Below are positions 7,842-17,387 of a DNA stretch of 38,892 nt, one piece after another. The notes below the pieces were generated by a model. That model made no database searches. It saw only the letters and a list, made by a program, of their open reading frames with translations, and had not been told where the DNA came from. The stretch is from assembly GCA_030765805.1 (NCBI GenBank), contig JAVCDH010000108.1:1-38892 (forward strand), in the 5' to 3' direction. The first letter of the stretch is position 1; each line of letters begins with the position of its first letter. Made by a program: the position numbers and the translations under genes. The stretch is from Candidatus Euphemobacter frigidus (GTDB lineage: Bacteria; Auribacterota; Erginobacteria; Erginobacterales; Erginobacteraceae).

Positions 7842-8957
7842 CTATTCAAAACGCTTGTCTTTGTAAAAAGACCGTATAATCCGGGTAACATAGGTAATCT
7901 GCTCATCGGATAAATGCTGGTGGATCGGCAGGGAGATGATCCGATCCGCCTGAGCTTCAGCAACCGGGAAATCACCCTTCTCATAGCCGTACTTTTTCGC
8001 CGCCTCCATCAGATGGATCGGGATTGGATAGTGAATTTTGGTCTCCACTCCTTTCTCTTTGAGAAAGGAAATTAACTTATTTCTATCCTTCACCTGAACA
8101 ACATAGGTATGAAATGACTGCCGGACACCGTCTCTCCGGGGGGGAATTTTCACCCATCTATCTAAGTCCGCTAAACCTTCATCGTAGAGAACAGCATTAC
8201 GGTTTCGTTTCTCCGTCACTTCGCCAATTGTCTGTATCTGGAGATTCGCCACGGCCGCTTTAATAGAATCAAGACGGCAGTTGTATGCAAAGAATCGAGC
8301 CTCATTCCGATTCTTCAGGCCATGATTTCTATAGAGCAGTAACTGCTGGTAGTAATCATCCGAATCGGTGGTAATCACTCCTCCGTCACCACAGGTATTG
8401 AGATTCTTCAGGGGATGGAGACTGAAGGCGGAAAGGTCTCCGAATGAACCGACTTTCTTCCCGTTGATGGAAGCGTCGACCGCCTGGGCAGCGTCCGCGA
8501 CCACGAAGAGATCATGTTTCTTCGCAATGGCGCCGATCTCGTCTATCCGAGCAGGGTTGCCGGTCAGGTGGACGGGGACGATGGCCCTCGTCTTTTCATT
8601 GATCGCTTCTTCAATTTTATCTATATCGATGTTGTAATCCTCGGCTACATCGACTAACCGAGGGAAGGCTCCGGTCTGGATGATCGCACCAACCGTGGCC
8701 AGAAATGAGTTGGGGACGGTAATAACCTCATCCCCTGACCCGATTCCCAGCACCTTGAGGGCTAAAAAGAGCGCGTCGGTCCCGGAACTGATGCCAATGG
8801 CGTGCTTTACTCCACAGAGTTCAGCAAAGTTTTGCTCAAACTCCTCAACCGCCGGACCAAGCACAAACTGCCCACTGTCCAGAATTTCTTGGACAACTCG
8901 CCTGATCCTACGGTTCCCTTTAAATTGAGCTGGAAGATCCAGATATTTTATTTTCAT
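7842..8957 (-). CDS. DegT/DnrJ/EryC1/StrS-family PLP aminotransferase
   Basis: 371 residues, usual length. Fold-type I features are present: the SSGTDAL phosphate-binding turn (58-64), D155 in VADAAQA for the pyridine nitrogen, and K184 in FSLHPLKNLNTCGDGG as the PLP Schiff-base lysine. These enzymes aminate keto-sugar nucleotides to make amino sugars for surface polysaccharides or antibiotics. It is a close paralogue of the gene at 12307 (key residues at identical positions), from which it is separated by an insertion sequence and a GT-C gene. The substrate cannot be told from sequence. Some family members are PLP/PMP dehydratases with His in place of Lys; here Lys is kept, so aminotransfer is favoured. 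Confidence 0.93.
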   Translation of the reverse strand: MKIKYLDLPAQFKGNRRIRRVVQEILDSGQFVLGPAVEEFEQNFAELCGVKHAIGISSGTDALFLALKVLGIGSGDEVITVPNSFLATVGAIIQTGAFPRLVDVAEDYNIDIDKIEEAINEKTRAIVPVHLTGNPARIDEIGAIAKKHDLFVVADAAQAVDASINGKKVGSFGDLSAFSLHPLKNLNTCGDGGVITTDSDDYYQQLLLYRNHGLKNRNEARFFAYNCRLDSIKAAVANLQIQTIGEVTEKRNRNAVLYDEGLADLDRWVKIPPRRDGVRQSFHTYVVQVKDRNKLISFLKEKGVETKIHYPIPIHLMEAAKKYGYEKGDFPVAEAQADRIISLPIHQHLSDEQITYVTRIIRSFYKDKRFE

Positions 8958-8975
8958 TGCATAAAAAAAGTTAGG

Positions 8976-9016
8976 ACAAGATTAACGCCGATAAATCTGG
9001 ACGGAGCAGGATTTAC
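8976..9016. repeat. Dispersed intergenic repeat, copy 1
   Basis: A ~40-base sequence beginning ACAAGATTAACGCCGATAAA and ending GGAGCAGGATTTAC. A second copy is at 23665-23703 in the same orientation and a third, reverse-complemented, at 36779-36817. All three are between genes. Confidence 0.8.
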
Positions 9017-9037
9017 AAGATGTTATTCTCCTTCATA

Positions 9038-9045
9038 AAAATTTA
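9038..9045. repeat. Left target-site duplication of the IS1595 element
   Basis: AAAATTTA immediately outside the left terminal repeat; the same 8 bases occur at 10058-10065 outside the right end. Confidence 0.85.
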
Positions 9046-10057
9046 TAGGCCTATCCGGTTGACTCCCGTAAGCGCAACATGTAGTATATGCGCATGGAAG
9101 ATTATCCAAAGGCTATTCTTGAATTCGAGCAGCGTTTCACTACCGAACAAGCATGTCACGACTATCTGTTCCAACTTCGTTGGCCGGATGGTTTTTGCTG
9201 TCCCCGATGTCATTGTCGAAAAGCTTGGCATACTCGGAGGGGACTTTATCGTTGTGAACATTGTGATTTTCAGGTATCTGTTATCGCGGGGACGATCTTT
9301 CAAAGTACTCGTAAGCCTTTGAGATTGTGGTTTCGGGCAATATGGTATATCACCAATCAAAAGAACGGCGTTAGCGCGCTGGGCTTGCAACGGACTTTGG
9401 GGTTGAGCCGGTATGAAACAGTTTGGACATGGCTTCATAAGCTTAGAGCTGCTATGGTAAGACCTGACCGCGATCGTCTTTCGGGCATTGTAGAAGTTGA
9501 TGAAACGTATATTGGGGGCGTTCGGTCCGGAAAACGTGGTCGGGGTGCAGCGGGTAAGGCATTGGTTGTTATCGCCGTTGAAGACAAAGGTAATAGGCTG
9601 GGGCGTATTCGACTTCGACGTGTAGTGGATGCGTCGGCTAAGAGTCTCACGCCTGCAGTGCAAGAAATGGTAGAACCTGGCAGTGTAGTGCGCACCGATG
9701 ATTGGAATGGATATCTGAAATTGCCGACAGAAGGATATAAGCGCAAGATTATCCGACAGGAGGCTGCCGTTGGGGATAACTTGCTGCCTTTGGTCAACCG
9801 AGTTGCTTCCTTGCTCAAGCGTTGGTTGCAGGGAACACATCATGGAGCTGTTCATCCGTCACACCTCGACTATTATTTGGACGAATTCACTTTTCGCTTC
9901 AATCGAAGAACATCCCGATCTCGCGGGAAACTCTTTTATCATTTGGTACAACAGGCCGTTGCCGTTGACCCAATCACAGCAAAGGATATTCGCGGTGGCC
10001 CGGTTCTTTCATGAACTGCAATAAATCGCAGTTACGGGAGTCAACCCGATAGGCCTA
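9046..10057. mobile_element. Complete IS1595-family (ISXO2-like) insertion sequence, 1012 bp
   Basis: Terminal inverted repeats of 26 bases at 9046-9071 and 10032-10057 match except for one position (C versus G at the eleventh base); both begin TAGGCCTATC. The 8-bp duplication AAAATTTA flanks both ends, the length expected for IS1595-family elements. A single intact transposase fills the element. It landed in the spacer between an aminotransferase and a GT-C gene and breaks no recognisable coding frame. Exact duplication and intact transposase suggest a fairly recent event. Confidence 0.93.
9088..10014 (+). CDS. IS1595-family transposase (ISXO2-like DDE)
   Basis: 308 residues. An N-terminal zinc ribbon is visible (C38-PR-C41 and C56-EH-C59), followed by a helix-turn-helix-like region (LGLQRTLGLSRYETVWTWLH). 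The DDE-type catalytic core has acids in VEVDETYIGG, VRTDDWNGY and the C-terminal LDEFTFRFNRR segment, matching the ISXO2 transposase domain. It moves the surrounding element by binding the 26-bp ends. Start ATG 9088; a second in-frame ATG two codons later is equally possible. The frame is intact, so the element may still be active. Confidence 0.95.
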   Translation: MRMEDYPKAILEFEQRFTTEQACHDYLFQLRWPDGFCCPRCHCRKAWHTRRGLYRCEHCDFQVSVIAGTIFQSTRKPLRLWFRAIWYITNQKNGVSALGLQRTLGLSRYETVWTWLHKLRAAMVRPDRDRLSGIVEVDETYIGGVRSGKRGRGAAGKALVVIAVEDKGNRLGRIRLRRVVDASAKSLTPAVQEMVEPGSVVRTDDWNGYLKLPTEGYKRKIIRQEAAVGDNLLPLVNRVASLLKRWLQGTHHGAVHPSHLDYYLDEFTFRFNRRTSRSRGKLFYHLVQQAVAVDPITAKDIRGGPVLS

Positions 10058-10065
10058 AAAATTTA
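10058..10065. repeat. Right target-site duplication of the IS1595 element
   Basis: AAAATTTA, identical to 9038-9045, directly outside the right terminal repeat. Confidence 0.85.
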
Positions 10066-10124
10066 TTTAAAGAATTAATACACTCACTGATCTGGAACTC
10101 GACTTATGAATAAATCGGGTTAAC

Positions 10125-12056
10125 TCATCTTTGAAACAGTTCCACCGGAGTCCTGAAGTTGTTGATAATTTCTTTGAAATCACTTCGAAAGTTATAGCTT
10201 TTTATTGGCGGAATATTTTCATTCCCCTTAGAATTACGCATCTCGGAGAAGAAAGACGGAGTCCAATGCAACGGCGGAGCATTTTCCTGTCCCCGGTAAT
10301 ACCATTCTAACCAGAGAACAGGGTCCTCGTCGAGTCCCGCCGGGAACACCCGTTTCCAGCCCAGAGAGTGCCTGACCCTGAGAGCCTCACACACCTGCCT
10401 GAACTCCTGAACGCGCGCGGGGGCTTCTTTCTGGAGAAATTTGACAGCTTTTTCTTCAAAGTATGCGGCAGTATCAGGCTGATTGTACTCCAAAAAATAT
10501 GCAACATAATCCAAAGAAGTAATAAAATATTCGCCGATATGATATCTACAATTATACACAAACCAGCCTTCCGGTTGTGATTGCGAGATACTGTGATAGA
10601 ACTTTTTCCCTCTTTCACCTGCGCCGGCTAAAAATATCAAGGTAATTGCAGAAAAAATGCCGAGAACTGTCGCAATCAGGGGCAGGGCTTTTTTCCGTGA
10701 AATCGTTTTGTAAAGCGCCACAATGAGGAGAAATATCGGGATAAGAAAAGGAAGAAACAGCCAGATAACTCTTTGCTTGGGCAGAAAGCAAAATCTGACC
10801 ACTTTTGGAAAAAATGCTCTGGCATGACCGGATACAAATACCAACATTTCCGGCAAAGTGTTTACCTTGAGAAATCCTACTGATCCATCGTTCAGATCCC
10901 ATCCGTTACCATATATAAAATAAATCAGCACCGCCCAGAAAACACATCCGATTCCGATAATCAGCAATATCCAGAAAAACTTCCTCTTACCATCCAGCAG
11001 CCGGGCCAAAAAAAGCATGAAACAGGGCATCGCCATTAACATCGGGCGCTGACCTCCTACCGCAAGCCAGAATGGGAATACGGTGCATACGGCAATGGCT
11101 GATAAGATAATTCCGAAAAGAAGATGATTAATACCCGGATTCGCCCGAAATTTGATCATATAACCAATTATGGCTAAAAATAGTACCGGCCAGAAGGTGA
11201 ATAATCCGTTCCTGGGACCAAAGAGCATACGCGGCATTTCGGCCAAAAGCCTGGGGTCAATCAGGATACTATACGTATTTCCCCAGCTTCCATACAAGAT
11301 CACTTGAATTAAAAAGATCGAGACTAAGAAGCATCCTGCTGACAAAGACAATATCAATCCGTGCAGCATTATCTTCTGCCATCGTTCTCCGGAGCGGATT
11401 TCCAGAATAATTCCATACGCGGGCAACAAAGCCCAGACAATAAATTCATTCCTGACAAATACGCCAAAACCCCAGATAAATCCCATTAAAAGCCAGGACA
11501 GACACTTCCGCCGATCCGCGAAGTGATATACATAAAGAAGGAGCGCTGCCAGAAAAGCCGTTGGGAGATTGGTCTGGGCCGGCCATCGCGCCACAAATAT
11601 CAAAATTGGACCACCTAACGCGCATAAAGCTACCGCGGTACCTGCAGCTCTCGGAGAGTAATAAATCCTTGCTACCCTATATGCCAGCAGGCAAGTCCAG
11701 AAGCCTAATATCCAGGCAATAAAGCCCTCCCATATGCTTTGATGATAAAACAAAGATTGACACTGGGCCGGCCACATCGGGAAAAAGGATGAAAGGTAAC
11801 GCGAAACAGGAGCCATAATTCTCGGCGGGATAAAAAAAACCGCGCCGCCGATAGACTGAAAAATAGGATGATGGAATGTTGGGGAAACTTCCCTGGGGTG
11901 GCCACTTACAAAAGAGCCCAAAATATTCAAATGTCCATCTTCAATAATTTTTTCTGCTACTTTCCGATAAATCCCACAGTCTGGGCCACCACCTCTGTCA
12001 GAATAAATAACTAAAGGAATAAGCCATAAGAATATGAGGAACTTATGATATTTCAT
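10125..12056 (-). CDS. GT-C-type polytopic membrane protein (GT39-like)
   Basis: 643 residues. A first membrane helix (residues ~4-19) is followed by an extracytoplasmic loop with acids (YSDRGGGPDCGIY), the usual place of the GT-C catalytic acid. About ten to twelve further hydrophobic segments extend to ~470, then a soluble C-terminal region of ~160 residues (from RGKKFYHSISQSQ) with no recognised motif. Architecture fits dolichyl/polyprenyl-phosphate sugar transferases such as the PMT/ArnT group, but no family-defining motif is obvious, so the exact family is open. ATG 12056. A palindromic repeat at 12160-12283 lies between it and the aminotransferase at 12307, on the same strand. Confidence 0.75.
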   Translation of the reverse strand: MKYHKFLIFLWLIPLVIYSDRGGGPDCGIYRKVAEKIIEDGHLNILGSFVSGHPREVSPTFHHPIFQSIGGAVFFIPPRIMAPVSRYLSSFFPMWPAQCQSLFYHQSIWEGFIAWILGFWTCLLAYRVARIYYSPRAAGTAVALCALGGPILIFVARWPAQTNLPTAFLAALLLYVYHFADRRKCLSWLLMGFIWGFGVFVRNEFIVWALLPAYGIILEIRSGERWQKIMLHGLILSLSAGCFLVSIFLIQVILYGSWGNTYSILIDPRLLAEMPRMLFGPRNGLFTFWPVLFLAIIGYMIKFRANPGINHLLFGIILSAIAVCTVFPFWLAVGGQRPMLMAMPCFMLFLARLLDGKRKFFWILLIIGIGCVFWAVLIYFIYGNGWDLNDGSVGFLKVNTLPEMLVFVSGHARAFFPKVVRFCFLPKQRVIWLFLPFLIPIFLLIVALYKTISRKKALPLIATVLGIFSAITLIFLAGAGERGKKFYHSISQSQPEGWFVYNCRYHIGEYFITSLDYVAYFLEYNQPDTAAYFEEKAVKFLQKEAPARVQEFRQVCEALRVRHSLGWKRVFPAGLDEDPVLWLEWYYRGQENAPPLHWTPSFFSEMRNSKGNENIPPIKSYNFRSDFKEIINNFRTPVELFQR

Positions 12057-12159
12057 GGTCAGCTCGATTGAATTTTCAAAATTATTCTCAATGAGAGAGA
12101 TTTAGCCAGCCTCATATTTTACTAAGAAGAGCACCTTATTGATTGCATTCTCTGCAACA

Positions 12160-12283
12160 GTCATTGCAAGCCCCGATAAACCCCGATTAAAACTTCGGGG
12201 CGGAGGCGGGATGGACTGCGCAAAGCAATCTCTTAATCTCCAATTGATTAAGATTACTTCGTCACTTCGTTCCCCGCAATGAC
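12160..12283. repeat. Palindromic GTCATTGC...GCAATGAC intergenic repeat, copy 1
   Basis: The ends GTCATTGC (12160-12167) and GCAATGAC (12276-12283) are reverse complements, and internal arms AATCTCTTAATC and GATTAAGATT pair. Phrases such as GCAAAGCAATCTC and TTCGTCACTTCGTTCC mark a repeat type common between genes in many uncultured bacteria. It recurs in rearranged form at 17706-17837. Confidence 0.75.
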
Positions 12284-12306
12284 ACGCAATCTATTTAATG
12301 CGCTCC

Positions 12307-13431
12307 TTAATAACTTTGTCTGCGATAAAAGGATTGCACGCATTTAATCACATAATCAAGCTGATCTTCTGAGAGGTGCTGGTGGACGGGGAGGGTGATC
12401 AGCGTCTGGCACTGAGCTTCGGTGCGGGAGAGATCCGTCCGGCCGAAGGGCGGTTCCTCCGCCAGCGTTGCCTGCTGGAGGTGCATCGGGATCGGATAAT
12501 GGATCTTTGCCTCGATCTCTCTATCAATCAGATACTGAAGCAACTCATCCCTTTCTTCCGCCAGGACCATGTACATGTGATAGACATGGCGCGCTTCCAG
12601 GCGACGCGGTGGAACAGTGATGTATTCAAAAAGCTCCGGAGAAGCAAACGCTTCGTCATATCGTTTCGCATTCGCTATTCGCCGGTCGGTAATCTCGTCG
12701 ATCATTGGATAGAGATAATTCCCTACTATCGCCTGGATGGTATCGAGGCGGGCGTTGCAACCAAAGATCTCCACCTCGTCCCGCGTTTTCAGCCCATGGT
12801 TTCTCAAGAGTAGAATTTTTTTGTAGATATCCTCCGACTCAGTAACGATAAAGCCGCCGTCTCCCCATACATTAAGATTCTTGAGTGGATGAACGCTAAA
12901 GGCTCCCCCACTCCCAAAGGTCCCGGCGTGTTTCCCATTCAGTCTGGCGCTAATCGCGCAGCAGGCATCTTCAATCACCGGGAGGTTATGCTCCTCCGCG
13001 ATCGCCATGATCTCTTCCATGTGGGCTGGACTCCCCGAGTAATGGACCGGCATGATCGCCTTGGTCTTCTCAGTAATCGCTTCCTCAATTAATCCGGGAT
13101 CCATGGTAAAATCAGCAAGGGCATCAATGAAATAAGGCCGGGCGCCGATGGCGACTATCGAACCGATGGTGGCGACAAAGGTCTGGGAGACGGTGATTAC
13201 CTCATCCCCCCACCCCACCCCCACCGCCTTCAAAAGCATTGAGAGAGCTATAGTCCCGGAAGCCGTTCCTAATACATATTTCGCGCCGGTGTAACGGGCC
13301 ATGTTTTTTTCGAACTCTTCCAGTTCTGGCCCGAAGGTAAATTCACAACGAGTAAGCTGATCCCGAAATGCCTGCAATATCGGTTCCGGGTCCTTAAACT
13401 GCTCTTTGAGATAAGAATATGGCACTTTCAT
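12307..13431 (-). CDS. DegT/DnrJ/EryC1/StrS-family PLP aminotransferase
   Basis: 374 residues. The ASGTIAL turn (57-63), D155 in IEDACCA and K184 in FSVHPLKNLNVWGDGG are at the same positions as in the 7842 gene, and most of the chain aligns without gaps, so the two are recent paralogues with perhaps different sugar specificity. Reaction: PLP-dependent amination of a nucleotide-linked keto sugar. Start ATG 13431. It is divergent from the GT-C gene at 13545 with a 113-base A/T-rich spacer that probably holds promoters for both. Confidence 0.93.
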   Translation of the reverse strand: MKVPYSYLKEQFKDPEPILQAFRDQLTRCEFTFGPELEEFEKNMARYTGAKYVLGTASGTIALSMLLKAVGVGWGDEVITVSQTFVATIGSIVAIGARPYFIDALADFTMDPGLIEEAITEKTKAIMPVHYSGSPAHMEEIMAIAEEHNLPVIEDACCAISARLNGKHAGTFGSGGAFSVHPLKNLNVWGDGGFIVTESEDIYKKILLLRNHGLKTRDEVEIFGCNARLDTIQAIVGNYLYPMIDEITDRRIANAKRYDEAFASPELFEYITVPPRRLEARHVYHMYMVLAEERDELLQYLIDREIEAKIHYPIPMHLQQATLAEEPPFGRTDLSRTEAQCQTLITLPVHQHLSEDQLDYVIKCVQSFYRRQSY

Positions 13432-13544
13432 CTTTTTCTTCCACCTGATATGCTATGCTGGTGTGTTAGATTCTTGGTTTTTTCTATCATTTTCCATATT
13501 ATATTACTTGTGTGATCTAATAATTACCATTTTTAAATATTAAT

Positions 13545-15152
13545 ATGAAGCGGATTCACTGGATATGGCTACTTATTTTCTTAGGCGGCATATTTCTGCT
13601 GGAAGTTAACAGTATCCGGCATAAGACCTTTACCGCCGACGAGGAGGACCATTACGGTTACGGCTGGAACATATTGATGCTCAACGCTGATAGCCGGATA
13701 GAGGGTAACGGCACTCTCATGCCGTTTAACAGCATGAATGCCCTCCCTCGATTAATTGGACGGCACCTATCTACGGGCAGACTTCATGATTTCCTGACAG
13801 ATATGATGACGGGGAGATTAATAACCATGCTCTTCTCTCTCCTGCTGGCATTTTATGTCTTTAAATGGTCAATGGAGCTATACGGAATACACGCTGGCTA
13901 TTTCAGCCTCCTGCTTTTCGCTTTCTCCCCCAATATTATCGCCCATTCTCGCCTGATCACCAATGATATATTCGCAACCTGTCTGATGACTATCTCCCTC
14001 TACTATTTCTGGCGGTTCATTACCTGGGGAGGATGGAAGAGGGCGGCGGTGGCGGCAACTCTGGTAGGGATAAGCCAGGTGGCTAAATACAGTTGCGTGG
14101 GCCTCTACCCAATGATGGTTGGCATAATTATGGTGCGGTATGGTCCCGATCTGGTCACGGAACTCAGGGAAAAAGATATCAAGAGTTTAACCCGGATAGC
14201 TAGTGTATTTCTAAAATACGCGCTCTTCTTCGCGGCGGTGAGCCTTCTGATCATCAATGCGGGCTTCCTCTTCAACCGCACCTTTACTCCCCTGGAGGAT
14301 TACACTTTCGAGAGTAACTTCTGGCAGAATATCCAATCTCAAGCCGGAGTACTGGCCCGGATCCCCCTGCCCCTTCCTGTTCCCTACCTGGAGGGACCTG
14401 ACTCCCGTCAGTGGGAGTCGGAGACCGGCGAACATGGGAACGCCTATCTCTTCGGGGAGACCCGTAACCCCGGCTGCTTTACCGGGTACTACTTCTGGGC
14501 GTATTTATACAAAGTACCGATTGCTATTCAGTTGTTTCTTCTACTCTCAATCTTCGTTTATATTATTAATTTTAGAAAATATAACTTCTCGAGAAATGAA
14601 GCTTTTCTCTGGATTCCCATTATCCTCTTCTCGGTTTATATAAACTTCTTTCCCGGCATTCAGTCAGGCCTCCGTTATTCCCTTCCGATATTTCCACTCT
14701 TGCTGATCTTTACCGGCAGTCTGCTGAAAAACTGGTTGGATTTCAGATTACTCTCTAAACTCGGCATTTCAGTCCTTGCCATCTATCTGATTGTTTCCGT
14801 CCTATCTTATTTCCCTCACTATCTCAGTTATTTTAATGAATTGGTCTGGGACCGGAGACAGGCTTATAAGATTTTATCCGATTCAAATCTGAGATGGGGA
14901 CAGAATAGATGGTACTTACGGCAATACCTGGATAGTCATCCCGAGGCTATATTATTCCCGAGAGGCCCCCGAGCGGGCAGATTGGTTGTCGGGGCGGGTA
15001 GATTAGTGGGGATCTTCCACCCGGAAGAATACCGCTGGTTACGGGATAATTTTGAGCCGGTTGACCATGTGGCCTATTCTTTCCTGGTTTACGAGATTTC
15101 TCAGGAAGAATTAGATACGATCCCCAGAGATAAAAAGGGGCTGAAGAAATAA
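13545..15152 (+). CDS. GT39/PMT-like polytopic membrane glycosyltransferase
   Basis: 535 residues. First helix at ~5-21, then a loop with an acidic cluster (FTADEEDHYGYGWN, D32-D35), matching the catalytic loop of protein-mannosyltransferase/ArnT-type GT-C enzymes. The segment FSPNIIAHSRLITNDIFAT resembles the PMT-domain SP..IAHS/N.D motif. About ten membrane segments; the last ~110 residues are soluble (QAYKILSDSNLRWGQ onward, like the typical DSNLDWGQD motif of these proteins). Expected to move a sugar from a polyprenyl-phosphate donor to an acceptor outside the membrane. It converges with the gene at 15156, leaving only three bases between stops. Confidence 0.85.
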   Translation: MKRIHWIWLLIFLGGIFLLEVNSIRHKTFTADEEDHYGYGWNILMLNADSRIEGNGTLMPFNSMNALPRLIGRHLSTGRLHDFLTDMMTGRLITMLFSLLLAFYVFKWSMELYGIHAGYFSLLLFAFSPNIIAHSRLITNDIFATCLMTISLYYFWRFITWGGWKRAAVAATLVGISQVAKYSCVGLYPMMVGIIMVRYGPDLVTELREKDIKSLTRIASVFLKYALFFAAVSLLIINAGFLFNRTFTPLEDYTFESNFWQNIQSQAGVLARIPLPLPVPYLEGPDSRQWESETGEHGNAYLFGETRNPGCFTGYYFWAYLYKVPIAIQLFLLLSIFVYIINFRKYNFSRNEAFLWIPIILFSVYINFFPGIQSGLRYSLPIFPLLLIFTGSLLKNWLDFRLLSKLGISVLAIYLIVSVLSYFPHYLSYFNELVWDRRQAYKILSDSNLRWGQNRWYLRQYLDSHPEAILFPRGPRAGRLVVGAGRLVGIFHPEEYRWLRDNFEPVDHVAYSFLVYEISQEELDTIPRDKKGLKK

Positions 15153-15155
15153 GGT

Positions 15156-17282
15156 TTATTCCCCCAGTTTTAACTCGGCCAGAGAAAGAAAATTCTCCCC
15201 CCTGCCCGTGTAACCATCATATATCATCAGCTTGTAAAATCGATATGGCCGGTCATTATCGAAAGTCCACTCCTGCCAGTCGCCGGAACGGGGAAGTTCA
15301 TCCTGAACTATTGAGGTGATGGCCTCCCAGTTTTGTCCGTCATTGCTTCCAAAGAGTTCCGCGTTACGGAAGAACTCCTCCGGATGGCCACGGCGGGGAA
15401 AAGCTTTCAGAGTTCTGATAATCCGGCTCTTGTCTCTTCCAAAGTCCCTGATTATCCAGGCCGGCTTACCGAATTCAACATTGGATATTCTCCAGAATGT
15501 TATCGGCCGATCATCCATCAGCCGCGTTCCGCCGGCAACGGTAGAATATTCCGAAGACACCCTCAGAGGGATATCCAATGAAGAGCCCCACTCCCACTCG
15601 CTGATAAGCAATTTTTTTATATACGGTGAAACTTCACTTTCATCATTAATCAGGAAAGTAAAAAAATTATCTCCGGCGGCAGTCTTCACCTCCGCAACTT
15701 TATTCAACACTCCTTCTTTACTTTTTAGATCGGCAATAACTTCAAAATCCCGGGCGGAATATCTATCTCGTGAAGAAGGAAACGGATATAAGAATAATAT
15801 TCCCCCTTCTCCAAGCGGCATCTTGGTGGCGGTATTTTGTAGTAAGCTAGGATATATAAACCTATTGGAAATATCCGGGTCGATATATTGCTTGTCATAG
15901 TATGGATTCCCCCAGATTAAATCTCTCATTGGTATCTCATCAATAAGAATAAAATCCGCTTTTCGCCCCTGGCTGTTGATAATCTCCGCAATTTCTTTTA
16001 ACTGCTTCCCGGAATAGGAATACTCGGGCTTCGCGACTTGAAAAAAGAACTCATAGAGATCAATTCCTCCAACCCCAGCTAAAAAGACAAGAGAACAACA
16101 AGTAAATCGTTTCAGGCCGCGGGGAGTGGCAATCCGCCGGGAGATCAGGCGATAACTTAACCAGAGACCAACCGCGACCAGAAGATAGATCGGGTTCAGG
16201 GCCAGAATAAATCTCCGGGGCGACAGTTCCGTCGAGAGGATCGGGCCAAGAAAGAAAAATCCAAACCAGAGCAGTAAAAATATAGTAGCCGGTCTCCTCC
16301 TCCAGAGACAGATTGCCAGGCCGAGAAAGAAAAACGGGGTGTAGGCAAGATTAAATAGCCGGCTGCGGCAATCTTCTAAAAATCCCGAGAACTGCTCGGT
16401 GAACGGCCTTCGGCCCAGTTGAAGAAGGTAGCCCGCAACCATTTCAGTATTATCAGTCAACCGTTCCGCCAGCCGGGATAACGGGGGAGAGTACATGAGG
16501 AACTCCCCGTCGGCTTCCAAGGCGTACTTTAAATCAAAAGATATATCACCCAGGACCTGATCCACGACTACAATGAGGGCTATAATAATAACCGAATAAA
16601 GCAACAGCTGTCGCCAATATCTCCTCACGCACAGAAGAGCAAACACGACAAGGACACCGATTATCAGCTTCCCCGGCAGATAGAGGGAGAGTGTCAACAG
16701 CCCGAACAGTGCTGAAAGCGCAACTTTGATTGCCCATCTCTTATTTCTTAAGCTCAATACAAAGAAATAGGCAGCTATTATCACAATCGTATTTGTAAAC
16801 GGGATAAATCCAATCGCCCGCATGCTTTCGAGATAAATGGGAGACGTAACCAGAAGAAAAAGAAACAGAAAGGCAACCTGGCGACAGAACAATATCATCG
16901 CCAGTTTAAACAGGAAGAAGAGTGCAATAACTGTTGAACAGACCGATACCGCGCGCAGACAGGCGAAACGATACGGGATTAACAGATAAAACAGCTTCAC
17001 CGCAAGAACATATACAAGAGATTCCGTCGAGTGGATCCCATTGCCCGATGTATAGCGCATCGCAGGGTTAACTCTTAGCTCCATCGTTAACAAACCATCT
17101 ACCCGGGAATAAACGTAGAAGTAGCAGTTCTTAACCGGATACAGGTCGGCTAAAATGGAACAGGCGACGAACGAAACGATCAATACAGCTACCAACCATT
17201 TTTGAGGGGGAGTAAGCCGGGGGGCGATATCACCCGGAGCATCCCGGCCGATTTCTTCTCGATTATCTTCTGGCGATGCCAT
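15156..17282 (-). CDS. GT-C-like membrane protein with C-terminal F5/8 type C (discoidin-like) domain
   Basis: 708 residues from ATG 17282 (MASPEDN); an in-frame ATG at 17378 would add 32 residues but those cover an 8-bp hairpin (17303-17320) and have poor composition, so the shorter start is preferred. A helix near residue 30, a loop, and about ten membrane segments to ~390 form a GT-C-like core. A soluble stretch follows, then a ~140-residue domain with SSEYSTVAGGTRLMDDRPIT, LFGSNDGQNWEAI and RFYKLMIYDG segments that match the beta-sandwich of F5/8 type C carbohydrate-binding domains. The fusion suggests the enzyme holds a glycan acceptor next to its active site outside the membrane. Neither start has a clear Shine-Dalgarno site. 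Confidence 0.8.
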   Translation of the reverse strand: MASPEDNREEIGRDAPGDIAPRLTPPQKWLVAVLIVSFVACSILADLYPVKNCYFYVYSRVDGLLTMELRVNPAMRYTSGNGIHSTESLVYVLAVKLFYLLIPYRFACLRAVSVCSTVIALFFLFKLAMILFCRQVAFLFLFLLVTSPIYLESMRAIGFIPFTNTIVIIAAYFFVLSLRNKRWAIKVALSALFGLLTLSLYLPGKLIIGVLVVFALLCVRRYWRQLLLYSVIIIALIVVVDQVLGDISFDLKYALEADGEFLMYSPPLSRLAERLTDNTEMVAGYLLQLGRRPFTEQFSGFLEDCRSRLFNLAYTPFFFLGLAICLWRRRPATIFLLLWFGFFFLGPILSTELSPRRFILALNPIYLLVAVGLWLSYRLISRRIATPRGLKRFTCCSLVFLAGVGGIDLYEFFFQVAKPEYSYSGKQLKEIAEIINSQGRKADFILIDEIPMRDLIWGNPYYDKQYIDPDISNRFIYPSLLQNTATKMPLGEGGILFLYPFPSSRDRYSARDFEVIADLKSKEGVLNKVAEVKTAAGDNFFTFLINDESEVSPYIKKLLISEWEWGSSLDIPLRVSSEYSTVAGGTRLMDDRPITFWRISNVEFGKPAWIIRDFGRDKSRIIRTLKAFPRRGHPEEFFRNAELFGSNDGQNWEAITSIVQDELPRSGDWQEWTFDNDRPYRFYKLMIYDGYTGRGENFLSLAELKLGE

Positions 17283-17302
17283 TTTAAAACAATGGATTTT
17301 GC

Positions 17303-17320
17303 GGGGATGCCCGCATCCCC
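17303..17320. promoter_or_regulatory. Hairpin in leader of the discoidin-fusion GT-C gene
   Basis: GGGGATGC (17303-17310), CC loop, GCATCCCC (17313-17320): a perfect 8-bp stem about 20 bases upstream of the preferred ATG. Could be an RNA leader structure or a small palindromic repeat. Confidence 0.4.
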
Positions 17321-17387
17321 GATATGGATATTGCTTCGATCGGCCCTGCATTATCCTGTAATACTGTCTCGAAAGCAAACAAGAAAT

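Noticed and set aside
9043..9855. A 270-codon reverse-strand frame
   Set aside because: Antisense to the IS1595 transposase, which has zinc-ribbon and DDE motifs.
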